Below are positions 11,461 to 21,474 of a DNA stretch of 64,000 bases, piece by piece (the first letter of the stretch is position 1; the number at the start of each line of letters is the position of its first letter). The stretch is from NCBI RefSeq assembly GCF_029784165.1, contig NC_073696.1, forward strand, positions 82,148,220 to 82,212,219. The letters are read 5' to 3'. The stretch comes from Wyeomyia smithii. Lineage: Eukaryota; Arthropoda; Insecta; Diptera; Culicidae. The notes below the pieces were generated by a model that ran no database searches, was not told where the DNA came from, and saw only the letters and a list, made by a program, of their open reading frames with translations. The position numbers and the translations under genes were made by a program.

Positions 11461-14400
11461 TTGCTATAATGAATCTTTTTGCCTTTCTCCTAGAAAGGTA
11501 TAGCAATCACTTGCAAAACCGAAAGTATAAAAGTGCTCCAAAGGGCCGAATGGCATATATCACTCGACTCAGCTCGACGAGCTGAGCATTTTCTGTATGT
11601 GTGTGTGTATGTGTGTGTGTGTGTGTATGTGCAGACTTTTATTCTCACTCACTTTTCTCAAAGATGGCTGGACCGATTTTCATGAAATTAATTGCAAATG
11701 AAAGGTCTTATTGTCCCGTAAAACCCTATTGAATTTCATTGTAATCAGATTTTTAAGTTTAGAGATTATATTTAAAAATGTGAAAATCATGAAACATCAA
11801 TATCTCAGAAACTGCACAACCGATTTGAACAAAATTGGTCTCAAAAGAACGGGCTACCTAAAAAACCCATAAGTTTTGAATTTCATAAAGATTGAACTTG
11901 TGGTTCAAAAGTTATGAAAAGAAACGTGTTCTGAAGACTGTTTAATCTCACTCATGTTTCTCAGAGATAGCTGTACCGATTTTCATAAAATCAGTGTCAA
12001 GTGGAAGGTCTAATTGCCCCATAAGACCCTATTGATTTGTTTTGCAGTCGGACTATTACTTTGCCTGTTATGTTTAAAAATGTGAAATCCAGCTATGCAA
12101 AGGAACATATTCCGAAGACTACTTGGACTCACTCACTTTTCTCAGAGATGGCCGCCCCGATTTCCACAAAATTAGTGTCAAATGAATGGTCTAGCTGCCT
12201 CAGAAGACCCTATTGAATTTTACTGTAATCGAACTGTAACTTCATTTGTAATGTGCCGACTTGTGAAAATCACGAAACTTCATTATCTCAGAAACTACAC
12301 AACCGATTTGATTATTTTTATCAGTTGAACGGGCTAGTTAGGGGTTAACTGATGAATTATGATTGAACACGTGGTTTCAAAGTTTGGCTGCTCTACACGT
12401 TCCCATTTCATTTGATTATAATCGAACTTAAGCAACCGTTATGTATTAAATTGTTAATAAAACAACAAAAATCTATTATCTCGAAGATTACACGACTTAT
12501 TTGAACATAACTAGTGCCATACGAACGAGTCATCTCTCAAACTTACAAATTACAACCTTCATAACAATTTGATATGTGGCTCAAAAGTTATGGAAAGAAG
12601 AGAAATTCAAAGACTATTTAAAACTATACCTGCGTTGATCGATATATGTGGCCTCAACATAATTTAAATGTGGTGTCGTACTATTTGAACGTTCGAAGTT
12701 CATTTATTCCTTGCGGTTTGTTTGAAGTCTGCAAATGCACGACGAATCGGCCATAGGATATGATCAAAATCAAATAACAAATCGTTTGAAATGATTGGTT
12801 TTTTCGAAATGACAACATCCTCGTCTTTTGGCTTCTGTACATCGCCTTAATTCTGAATATATTCATATTGGGTGGTATTCTGTCATTATCAGCAGACTTT
12901 CTGGCATCAATCTGACACCGGAAATACCCATATTGGGAGGTATTTTTGGTTGTTTTCCAGAAACTAACAGTGGTCGTCTTCAAGTTCAAAATAGTGTCCA
13001 GGGTCAATGTTTGTTTTCTATGCATCATCACGTTTACGGAAATATCCATATTGAGTATTATTCGGTCATTTCCGACTGTTGCCTATAAGTTGCAATATAG
13101 CAATTCAAAATGGTGCCTGAGGTCAATTGTTAGCTCCTTGCATCATTCTGGTTCCAGAGATACTCATATTGGATAGTATTTGTTTGTTTTAAGCTGTTTT
13201 TCACAAACCGGTAGTCGCCATCTTGGATTTCAGAATGGTATTTAGGATACTCGTTAAAGAAAAACTCATATTGGATGGTATTTGGTCATTTTCTGCTGTT
13301 TTCAGAAACCGGAAGTCGCCATCTTAGAATTTAAAATGCTATCTGTGGTTGATTTTAGCTCCTGTGTATTATTCTAGATCCGGATATTATTATATTGGGT
13401 GGAAATCGGCCATTTTCGGCTGTTTTCCTGAAACCGGAAGTTGCCATCTTACAATCCAAAATGTTGTCTGAGGTCGATTATGGAACATATTTGTTACCAC
13501 CAAAAAACATTCACCTGCCAATATGGTTCCATTTAGTTGATTAGTTCGCGAGATGTGCAAAAATTTGTGAAGAAACAAGTACTTCCAGAAGAGAGAGGGG
13601 CGTCAAACCATTATGGACATATTTGTTACCTCTAAAAACATTCACGCAAATGTTGGATGGTGCGAAACCAGTACAAAATTGTGCGTTTTTAGCGCAATTG
13701 TTGATGTAATTCGGAACCAGTACAATGATTGCGTGTTGGGCATAACGCAATTAATGCTCTAGCGTTTCTCCAATGTATTTGGCAGCTCCAAACTACTACA
13801 CCTAAACAGTTTCAGCTGGTATCGAGCAGCATTGCAAAGCGAGCGAGAAGCAAAACCATTCTCCTCCTTTCTGCTTGAGGACGAGACATATGCTACGCCT
13901 TTTCAAGTCTTTTGCACACACGCTTTCGAGATACTTTTTCTTCTTCATGCATTCCTCTGAATAGCAGCAAGCACGCACCGACAGTATGAGTGAGAGACTA
14001 ACAGCACTGGTATCAAGTATGTACAGCACGGGTGTCTCGCTCATTTCGTGAAGCAACGATAGATATCGCCTTGCGCGTCGCAATCCGAACCGAAAGAGAA
14101 GCGAAAGAGCAACCTGCAAATTGTATGTGACGTGTCTAGTTGTCGCACATACATGGAAATTCTACGAGCGAGAGAGAAATTTCTCTCGTCGCTTGAGAAA
14201 AATGCGCGTGCAGTCACTAATACACTCGACGTGAGAAATAAAGTGTCGGTGTATGATACATATTCTGATTTCATTCTATGTCAATGTATTCGCAGTACAA
14301 CTGTTGCGTTATGCGTTTCACACATTTATTGTGCGATTTCTGTGCAACGTTTGTGCGAATCGGGAAGACACAATGATTGTACAAGACTTCAACTTTTGCG

Positions 14401-14870
14401 TGGTTGTATTTTCTTGATTGGTTCTTGAGCTGTGCGAAATTTGTGTTTCATTTTCATGGGATCCCTCCCTTATAGAAGAAGAAGTCGGGTTTCAAACCAT
14501 TATGTACATATTTGTTACCACTAAAAACATTTACCTGCCAAATTTTGTTCCATTTGGTTGATTAGTTCTCGAGATGTGCACAAATTTGTGTTTCATCCAA
14601 CTATTATGGACATATTAGTTACCCCTTAAAACATCCACATGCCAAATTCGGTTTCATTTGCGTGGTTTGTTCTTGAGTTGCGCAGAAATTTATGTTTCAT
14701 TTGTATGGGACCCCTCCCTTCCAGAAGAGGGAGGGGTCTCAAACTATCATAGGAACCTTTATCGGCACCAAAAACCCCTACATACAAATTTTCACGTCGA
14801 TCGGTTCGGTAGTTTTCGGGCCTATATGGATCAGACAGACAGACAGACTTGACTGCATTTTTATATGTGA
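11460..14870. repeat. Composite non-coding repeat of degenerate tandem units
   Basis: It starts near CCTTTCTCCTAGAAAGG and a TG microsatellite (11597-11631), and ends near a CAGACAGACAGACTT run at about 14838. Three unit types occur in order. The first (11640-12650) has units up to about 300 bp containing TCACTTTTCTCAGAGATGG and ACCGATTT. The second (12860-13460) has roughly 120-bp units with GGAAGTCGCCATC and ACTCATATTGG. The third (13470-13650 and 14425-14760) has roughly 190-bp units with TTTGTTACCACTAAAAACAT. Short frames inside do not conserve phase. Related fragments occur at 37290-37460, 54340-54720 and 60040-60300. Confidence 0.75.
13650..14425. mobile_element. Probable insertion into the tandem array
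   Basis: The third repeat type breaks off after CAAATGTTGG near 13656 and resumes at TTGATTGGTTCTTGAG near 14415. Between them are about 760 bp of unrelated, more GC-rich sequence, including a hairpin around GAGAGAAATTTCTCTC near 14171. No clean terminal repeats or target duplication were found, so the class is unknown. Confidence 0.45.
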
Positions 14871-14994
14871 AGATTACAACATCAATATTTTAGAACCTAA
14901 AGAGTGAATATACATTTATTGGATTGAAGCGTTCACGTAAATCTATTTTTACAAATTAATTAAAATAATTTAGGTTTTTTAATTATCCGTCACA

Positions 14995-15115
14995 AAGTGA
15001 AGAGGAAAATTCTTCATTTTCGCGGGAGGAACAGTTGTTTACAGGAGAGAAAACCACGTCCAACGTCCTTCGGCTTCAAATCATGAGGAACCCAAGTTCC
15101 TTGTTTTTGAAATCA
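14995..15115 (-). pseudogene. mariner transposase fragment
   Basis: The minus strand resembles the segment at 39060-39180: shared GGAAC(C/T)(C/A)(A/G)AGTTCCTTG, and a block reading VNNCSSRENEE compared with VNNCSSSEKRE there. It is only about 120 bp with a stop, a small relic of the same DD34D mariner lineage. Confidence 0.6.
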
Positions 15116-15923
15116 TTTCCGTCAACTGTTTCTGGATTTGGTTGGTCTGGGAAATTCCATCGTGGTCTCTTGGTGGGTCTTCCCTCATCTTGGCGCCAGG
15201 GCCGGCGTTTCATGTGGGTAGTATGGGTAGTAGTACCCACTCGGGAAATATCCATGTGGGTACTATTGGACAAAACAGCGACAGATTTTTTGATGGATAT
15301 CGTAGAGCGAGAGGTTATAAATCTACAGACTTATGTACAGTTGTAACGTTACTCAGAGAAAAGGATTATTTTTTTTAATTGTTTCATTTACGATAGAGTT
15401 CTAAAGTTTTGTTTTCTCGTAAAAATTTTCCATGCCAAATTTGAGCTCAATCGGACTTTGGGAAGTAGAGCCTCAAAGCGGTCAAAGTTATAGTTTTTTG
15501 ATCGATTAAGGAATTGTTCGAGCTGGAAGTGTCTCTTGTGTGTTCTAGTGTAGCTCGAGTCTTTCAACGCAAAAGTTTCCATGTTCCTGAATTTATTTTT
15601 GTTTTTTAAAACAAATTTATATGAAACAACATCAGTTCTCGAAAAAATCAATTTCTGAAACTTCAAGAACTACTCTTGTGCATTTTTAGGTTGTTAAAAA
15701 ATGTAAGACTTTCACGACTGTAAGTGAAACCCTCTCAGAAGTTCGATTAAGCTCAAATTTTGGATGGAATCTTTTTTAGAGAAGACAAAATTGTTGAGTC
15801 CTAACGTGAGCATTGAAAAAAATACTCAAAAAAGGCCGATTTTTCATGAGTTTACCTTTACACGCACTGCCGAACTACCCATGAAGCATCAATCATAGTA
15901 ACCTATGAGTCAGCAGAAAAAAA

Positions 15924-17960
15924 TTGACTCAAATTCTAACCATAACGGCGAAAACAGTGAAGCTACTCCGTTCAGAAGTGTGCGCGATCAAAGAACGTTA
16001 CCCCGTCGCGTCGAAATCAGACATCGTACGGAAAAGGGACGCCGGTTACGTTTGTTCCGGTATCTACAACATCTTGGCACTGCTGGACTACAATCAGAGC
16101 ATCGAAAGAAAGACTGGTTCCGGACGGCCGACGACCCTGAGCGACAAGAAGCTCCAAAAAATTCTGAAGAGGAAAACCGAGGGGGAAGCGGCTACATCGC
16201 TGCGTACGCTTGATCGGAAGGTCGATTCAACCGGCCAAACAGTGGAAAAGTACATGGCGAACATGGACATCAGAAAGCGGGAGTCCCGTTCATTGGTTTC
16301 GGAGCTGCTGGATGGTCGAGTAGATTTTCCCGGCGAATCGCGATGTGATGATGGGGGTACACGCCGAGACCTATCTCACCCTGGATGACAACAACTGGCA
16401 GGGCACTCCATATTTTACTTTACCCACGAAGGAAGTGACCTCTGAGGTTGTGACCAAACTCTTTGACGGTCACAATAAAATCCTTTGGTCGCTGAGCCAG
16501 CTTGATCTTTACTCCTATTTTTATTGTATTTTTTTGTGTTGGCAAACCGCAGTGCCAGGTCTACAATTTGTGTTTGACGATGCCAGTTGTTTGTTTACAT
16601 GTATAAATAATTGTCAGTAAATGTCTAAGCAAAAATTACATACTCCAATGTTATGTTTAATTTTTGTTTAATAGCTTCGTTTGGTGCCATTTTGCTTAGT
16701 TTTTGTATATAAATTATTTCTATTGTTTGTTTATATGAATTATTTATTTAAACTATTTTGTTGTATTTTGCATGTATATGAAATTTAAATTTAAGAGAAA
16801 ACAAGTCATAGATTAGGTAAAATCAATAAATTGTTCTAAAAAAATCAAATAATGATAAATAAAACCCTGGCACCAAAATAAACGATAAGTTTATAAAAGC
16901 TTCGAGTCGTCGGGTACAAACAACGGGGTGGTGCGCTACGCGGCAGGGAGGGTCTACGATGGAAAGCGGACAGGTAGTAAATAAAAAGGTCGGATAGCAA
17001 ATATGCGGAAGAATTTTTGATTATGACCCGGAGGAGTGTAGTCGCGCGATAAAGATCCAGTGTCGAAGTTTTGGCGGAATAAAGCCCTAAGTGAGCCCTT
17101 TTGTGGCCAAATTGGAAGGCCATTTTGTACGCTAAGTTTTGGCGCGTCGTTGAAAACCGCGGCCGTGGTGAAAGGCGAGTTAAAGCCAGTTGAAGCCATC
17201 CAGAGTGCAACAGTGACACCCTCCGGGTTACCCGCCGCCAGGACGTCTCATCGTGAAAAAAGATATGCGCAAGAAAAATTAAATCCCTACTAACTCTCCC
17301 TTCCCGCGAAAAGCAATTTTAATAAAAATTTTGTATGGTCTCGTAATTTTCAAGCTGTTCTTTGTTAAGTTAATTGTGAGTCCTTTTGACTTGTTTCCGG
17401 TCAGTGTTAGTGTATAATCTGTCAATTTCGCTCAGTGACCAACGGTTGAGGTGGGTTGAAAGTCCGCCAAATTGAATTTTCTACAGGAGACCAAAGTAAC
17501 GACCCAAAGCTGGGAAGAAAAAGCAGCTAGAAGAAAGTGATTTGTAACAAGGTGAAATTCATTTCACACACCAAGTTTCCAAAGAAGGTGCTGCTGTGGC
17601 TGACAATCAGCGAGAAGCTCCGTACTGGCCGTGAAAAGAGAAATTTATAGTACGAAGTGCCTGCCGGAAGCTGCGTCGTTTATCAAGAAATACCGTAAGG
17701 GCGAAGACGCGGTGCTCTGGCCCGATCTGGTGTCGGCTCACTACTCGAAGCAATCGTTGGAGGAGATGGAGCGGCTGAAAATCGATGTGGTACCCACGTC
17801 GGCCAACCCACCCAACGTTCCCCAGCTACATCCCATCCAGAGTTTCTGGACAAACCAAAAGCGTGAGACCTACCTCAACAATCTTGGCGCGAAAATTGAG
17901 GAGGAATTTGTTAAATAGACCGAAGAAAGAACTCAAAAACATGTCTACACGCATGTCCAC
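15924..17960 (+). pseudogene. DD37E-family transposase, split and frameshifted
   Basis: The N-terminal part holds a helix-turn-helix-like region (ERYPVASKSDIVRKRDAGYV), then LALLDYNQSIERKTG and GRPTTLSDKKLQ. The first catalytic region lies around 16345-16400 (ETYLTLDDNNWQGTP). After the insertion the frame resumes with FISHTKFPKKVLLWLTISEK, then LWPDLVSAHYSK (second Asp). The position expected to be Glu, 37 residues further, is Gln in LHPIQSFW. Frameshifts occur near 16330-16345 and near 17640. With the insertion, shifts and lost Glu, this copy cannot encode an active enzyme. Confidence 0.85.
16449..17549. mobile_element. Solo LTR, 1,101 bp, 4-bp target duplication AGGT
   Basis: The insertion starts TGTGACC and ends GTAACA (TG...CA ends). 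It is flanked by AGGT at 16445-16448 and 17550-17553. Removing it with one AGGT restores the transposase reading across the join (SEV then KFISH), which fixes both ends exactly. TG...CA ends and a 4-bp duplication suggest an LTR retrotransposon, perhaps Ty3/gypsy-like. A possible poly(A) signal AATAAA lies near 16857. No internal retroviral-type coding region is present, so this is a solo LTR left by recombination. Strand is unknown. Confidence 0.8.
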
Positions 17961-18050
17961 CATGGCGAGTGTTTCCGGTAAACTCTCGGAAAGCCACTCA
18001 CAAGGGCGTGGAATTACTTTTGCAAATGAGCCTATATAATCGCCTTCCAT

Positions 18051-18206
18051 TGGGAAATGGGAAACATGACAACTGAACGAAATTCAAAAATCTAATTTCT
18101 CTTTAACATTCCATTGGCACCCTATTGTTGATGCACTGTCGACTTTTCGTAAAACTTTTTTCAGGTATCACAAGGTGACCCCCCCCCCCCCTACCCCCGG
18201 CTATAT
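18051..18206. other. Short spacer with C homopolymer
   Basis: It contains a run of C from about 18179 to 18192 followed by CTACCCCC. Nothing else is recognised. Confidence 0.5.
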
Positions 18207-18590
18207 TACACAGTGCAACAATTTTTTGGCTTGGCTTCTTTATATGATTTTTGATATATTTTGATGCAAAAAACAAATTTCCCCGAGCTTAGACCTATTT
18301 CGCCTTAAGAGGCAACAATGGCGCCATTTGGAATTTTTGAGAAATCGAAAATATTCAATGTTTTTCGACACCATTTTTTGGAAGCTAAATATCACAATTC
18401 TAAGGATTTGTCCACATAATAGCATTTTCTTATCCATCTTTAAAAAAAACAGATTTTAAATCGGACAAGAACTGACATTGAAACGGTGATACTACAAAAA
18501 CAGTTTTGGCATGGTTTTAATATATTTTATAGAGCAAAATAATATCAAGTATGATTTCAAATTTCGTCTTATACTGAGGAAAAAGGCGTA
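18207..18590. mobile_element. Half copy of the CACAGTGCAACA MITE
   Basis: It starts TTACACAGTGCAACA and follows one arm and the centre of the element at 5372-6084, with landmarks AGGCAACAATGGCGCC, GGACAAGAACTGA and GGCATGGTTTTAATATA. The second arm is missing. It is diverged from the first copy by substitutions and small indels. Confidence 0.75.
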
Positions 18591-18699
18591 TGTTCACACA
18601 GAATTCAATCCTAAACCTAAATTCAAAATGCCTCGGAAACGAATGCATATACATTACTGTATCTGATTTGATATTACCACGAAAACAATTCAACATAAT

Positions 18700-18990
18700 C
18701 GAAACCCAATTTAAAAAAACGCTAGCCTGGGGGCTAATAGCGGTCTCGATCAACTAGATGAAGGAAATCGAACCCGGTATCACAACCGTGTGGGAGAGCT
18801 AGCTAGAACCACGGGGACCACAAGTATACGTCGTTAGGGGATTTCTGACTTAAGTTTTCTCCACGCCGTTTAAATGTCAATCCTATTGTTGTATGGTATA
18901 GTAATAAACGCTGTCACTACCGGTGTCTTCTCGATTGTCCGAGGTGGGTTCGAATTCTAGTCAAACCATTTTTCAGATATTATATTAAAA
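18700..18990. repeat. Two tRNA-like SINE heads, opposite strands
   Basis: On the minus strand (about 18825-18740) there is an A-box-like GTGGTTCTAGCTAG and a B-box-like GGGTTCGATTT. On the plus strand (about 18905-18975) there is GGTGGGTTCGAATTCT. They look like degenerate SINE heads; neither folds obviously as a functional tRNA. Confidence 0.4.
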
Positions 18991-19111
18991 TTAAAAAAAA
19001 AAAACGATTTTTTTTAATTTCAAAAGTTTTCAGCAAAACGTGATTTGCAGTGTAGATAATCAACAAAAGTTTTATAATAAAAAGTACAAATATAACCTAA
19101 TTATTAAAATG

Positions 19112-19340
19112 GAGTCTCCCAGATGGTCTCGAGGTACGATGCTTACCTAACAAGCCAGTCGTCGTAGGTTCGAGTCTCGGCTCGGGAGAGACTGTTAGTG
19201 TCAGTAGGATCGTAGCGCTAGCCCCGCAATTGTACTGTACACTAAACAGTCGGCTGCGAAGTCTGTGTATAAATAAACAGAAGGTCAAGTTCCGAATCGG
19301 CAGGTAGCGCCAAGGCTTTGCCAAGGCTTGCTTTGCTTAT
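19112..19340 (+). mobile_element. tRNA-derived SINE, second copy
   Basis: It follows the 8934-9145 element along its full length, including GGTTCGAGTCT (B box, about 19167-19177), GGATCGTAGCGCTAGCCCCG and AAGTCTGTGTATAA. The tail repeats the CCAAGGCTTG block. A convincing target duplication was not found. Confidence 0.85.
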
Positions 19341-19404
19341 GGAATGAAAATGAAGGATGAAATTAAATAATATAATACGAGAGATGTAGTTATTTGGTTT
19401 GGAA

Positions 19405-19580
19405 AAAGGCCTCCGAGTCTAACAAACTGGTTCGGGAGAGACCGTTAGTATCACGAGGATCGTAGCGCTAGGCTTGCAATTGTCCTATATATTAATAGTT
19501 GGCAGCAAAGTCTGTGTCCAAAAAACAGAAAGATCAAGTTTTGACGGCGGGATGTTATTACCTAGGCTTTGCTTTGATTT
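19405..19580 (+). mobile_element. Degenerate SINE fragment
   Basis: It shares GGGAGAGACCGTTAGTATCA, GATCGTAGCGCTAGGC and AGTCTGTGTCC with the two better SINE copies. The polymerase III head is lost, so it is an older, 5'-damaged copy. Confidence 0.75.
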
Positions 19581-21474
19581 GGTTGTGAAAATTACCATTA
19601 AATGGAATAATTTTAATACAGAGTCTATTTTTAATGTGCCGGCAGTACATCATTCGTCATAGCATGCGCTTCATTGTTGCTAGAACAAGAGATGAAAACA
19701 AGCAGCATTGATAACCAGCCACACACACACACACACGATGACGATTAGAATCAAACCGCATCTTACAAAGCAAAAACCATACCACGGTGGCACTTGTGAC
19801 ATTTCCATGGAATTCTACATTAAAATGCACTAATGAGTATTTGGCAGCGCGCCAACCAGTCACTGTCAACGTGAACACAGACACGGTATCCGAGAGCGAT
19901 GACTACATCATTCCCAGATACCGAGTGTCCATTGTGAAGTCCTTTTCTTTCCAACCGATAAAACCCAACAAATATAGTTTCACTCTACTAGCAGCAGAGC
20001 TGCTTCGCATTATAAACAAGTCTATTATCCGATACATATAAAGTGTGAACTTTAAATGGTCCAAGTCGGAATGGCTGTGACCAACCACTGACCGGCACAC
20101 TCCCGGGAAATTGAGCGACAAGTTTGATATTTGGCGACTAGACACAGACGCTGCACTCTGTGCCGTGGTGCGATACGTCATTCTGCTGAGTCTCAGTTGC
20201 GGATGGCTTTCAGCACACAGTCACATTTCATCACCGGAATATTTAATCCGTAATTAAACCTTTGCTATTGCAGCTACCAAACGAAGGGCAGTTCGTAAAA
20301 TTTCTATTCTATAGTTATATTTAAGTTTTTAGAATGTATTCATGCCCATCTGTACGTTCGCAACGGGGATGAGGATATAAATCGTTCAAGATTTGTTAGT
20401 TTGACAGCTCAGCAACCACTCAACTTGATTGACGAAGATAAATGTGGTACAGGAAAATGTTGACGCTCAGCAGACTATATTTGCCAATACCAATAAGTTA
20501 GACTGCGCATTTCTACGGTTAGTTATATTTATATTTAAATAATGTGTGGCATATCGCGTGTTTGCCTCACCCCCTGGCACACGTAGTCGCAATGATTCTC
20601 AAATGCCTCTCATTGAAGGTACCAGCCCTGTAAATGCAGCATTTTGGATATCTTATTTCTTCAGGCATGTGGATAATGTCGCTAATTCTTTTATAATTAT
20701 TTTTAAGCTGCTATCACAGACTGGCTGACCGGATAGCGTGCATCTAGAGATAAGCCGTTGCAGTTTGCATTGCTCATTACAATTACACATAGCAATTGTG
20801 TGGTCCTACCGATTGAGCTCGGTACTCACGATTTTTCATGCACAGCCTTTGGTACGCTGAAGAGGCAGTGCATATCTGCAGTTTCGTGGTTCTCTGTAAG
20901 TAACCAACCAACCAGCAATGCGGAAAGATCCTGCTTTAAACCGCGCCTCATTTGGAAATACCCGCACTTGCTCTGTGGCCTCTTGCGTGCGTGATAACAT
21001 AATTACTATCGCCCTGAATCTTTTGCGCATAATCTCAGTGTTTGACCAATCCTGAAACCAAGTGCAAGGGGGGCAGTGAAATTTTTGCACTATACGATAC
21101 GATTCAGTATGCAAGGGTGCATTCAGGAGCGACTTCTTTTGCATATTTGAGTCCTCGAGTCTGACCGCTGGGATATCTGGCAATCGAACGAATCGGAGCG
21201 ACCTTCTCGGAACAAAGGCCGCACCTTATTGTTCACTATCATTACGATTGGATACTATCAGTGTAATCACTATAATTATGGTCAATTCTACTGCAGTTTC
21301 TTCCAGGGATAACCGAGGTTTGTGTTTGTGTGCGCTAGGGATTGGCCATAGTTCCCGTAGTGATTCAAAAAAATAATCATATGAGAGTTATTAAAATTAA
21401 TCGAAAATTTCAAATTACACCTAAATGCTAGATATGAAAACAGGAATTTAAATTTAGGTTTTCCAAATTCAAAA
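19581..21474. other. Low-repeat intergenic region, no recognised gene
   Basis: No supportable coding region is present; the longest open frame (20836-21183, minus) has no recognisable motif. A CA microsatellite lies near 19722-19736. A TATAAATC at about 20375 lies 36 bases before a TCAG (about 20409), which could be a promoter or chance. The higher complexity could suit regulatory DNA for the downstream gene, but nothing proves it. Confidence 0.4.

Larger units (their letters stand above)
15905..18050 (+). mobile_element. Second-family DD37E transposon interrupted by an LTR
   Basis: The N-terminal part of the transposase (15924-16448) and the C-terminal part (17550-17918 and beyond) read in the same order and strand. 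They are separated by a 1.1-kb insertion at 16449-17549. Excluding the insertion, about 1.0 kb of the element remains. I could not define its terminal inverted repeats, so the boundaries are those of recognisable coding sequence. Confidence 0.75.

Noticed and set aside
15195..15245. CAGGGCCGGCG, a possible hAT-type terminal repeat
   Set aside because: No inverse partner or 8-bp duplication was found within reach. A similar CAGGCCCGGATTTAG near 39857 also lacks a partner.
19722..19736. CA microsatellite as a regulatory element
   Set aside because: Plain simple repeat with no supporting context.
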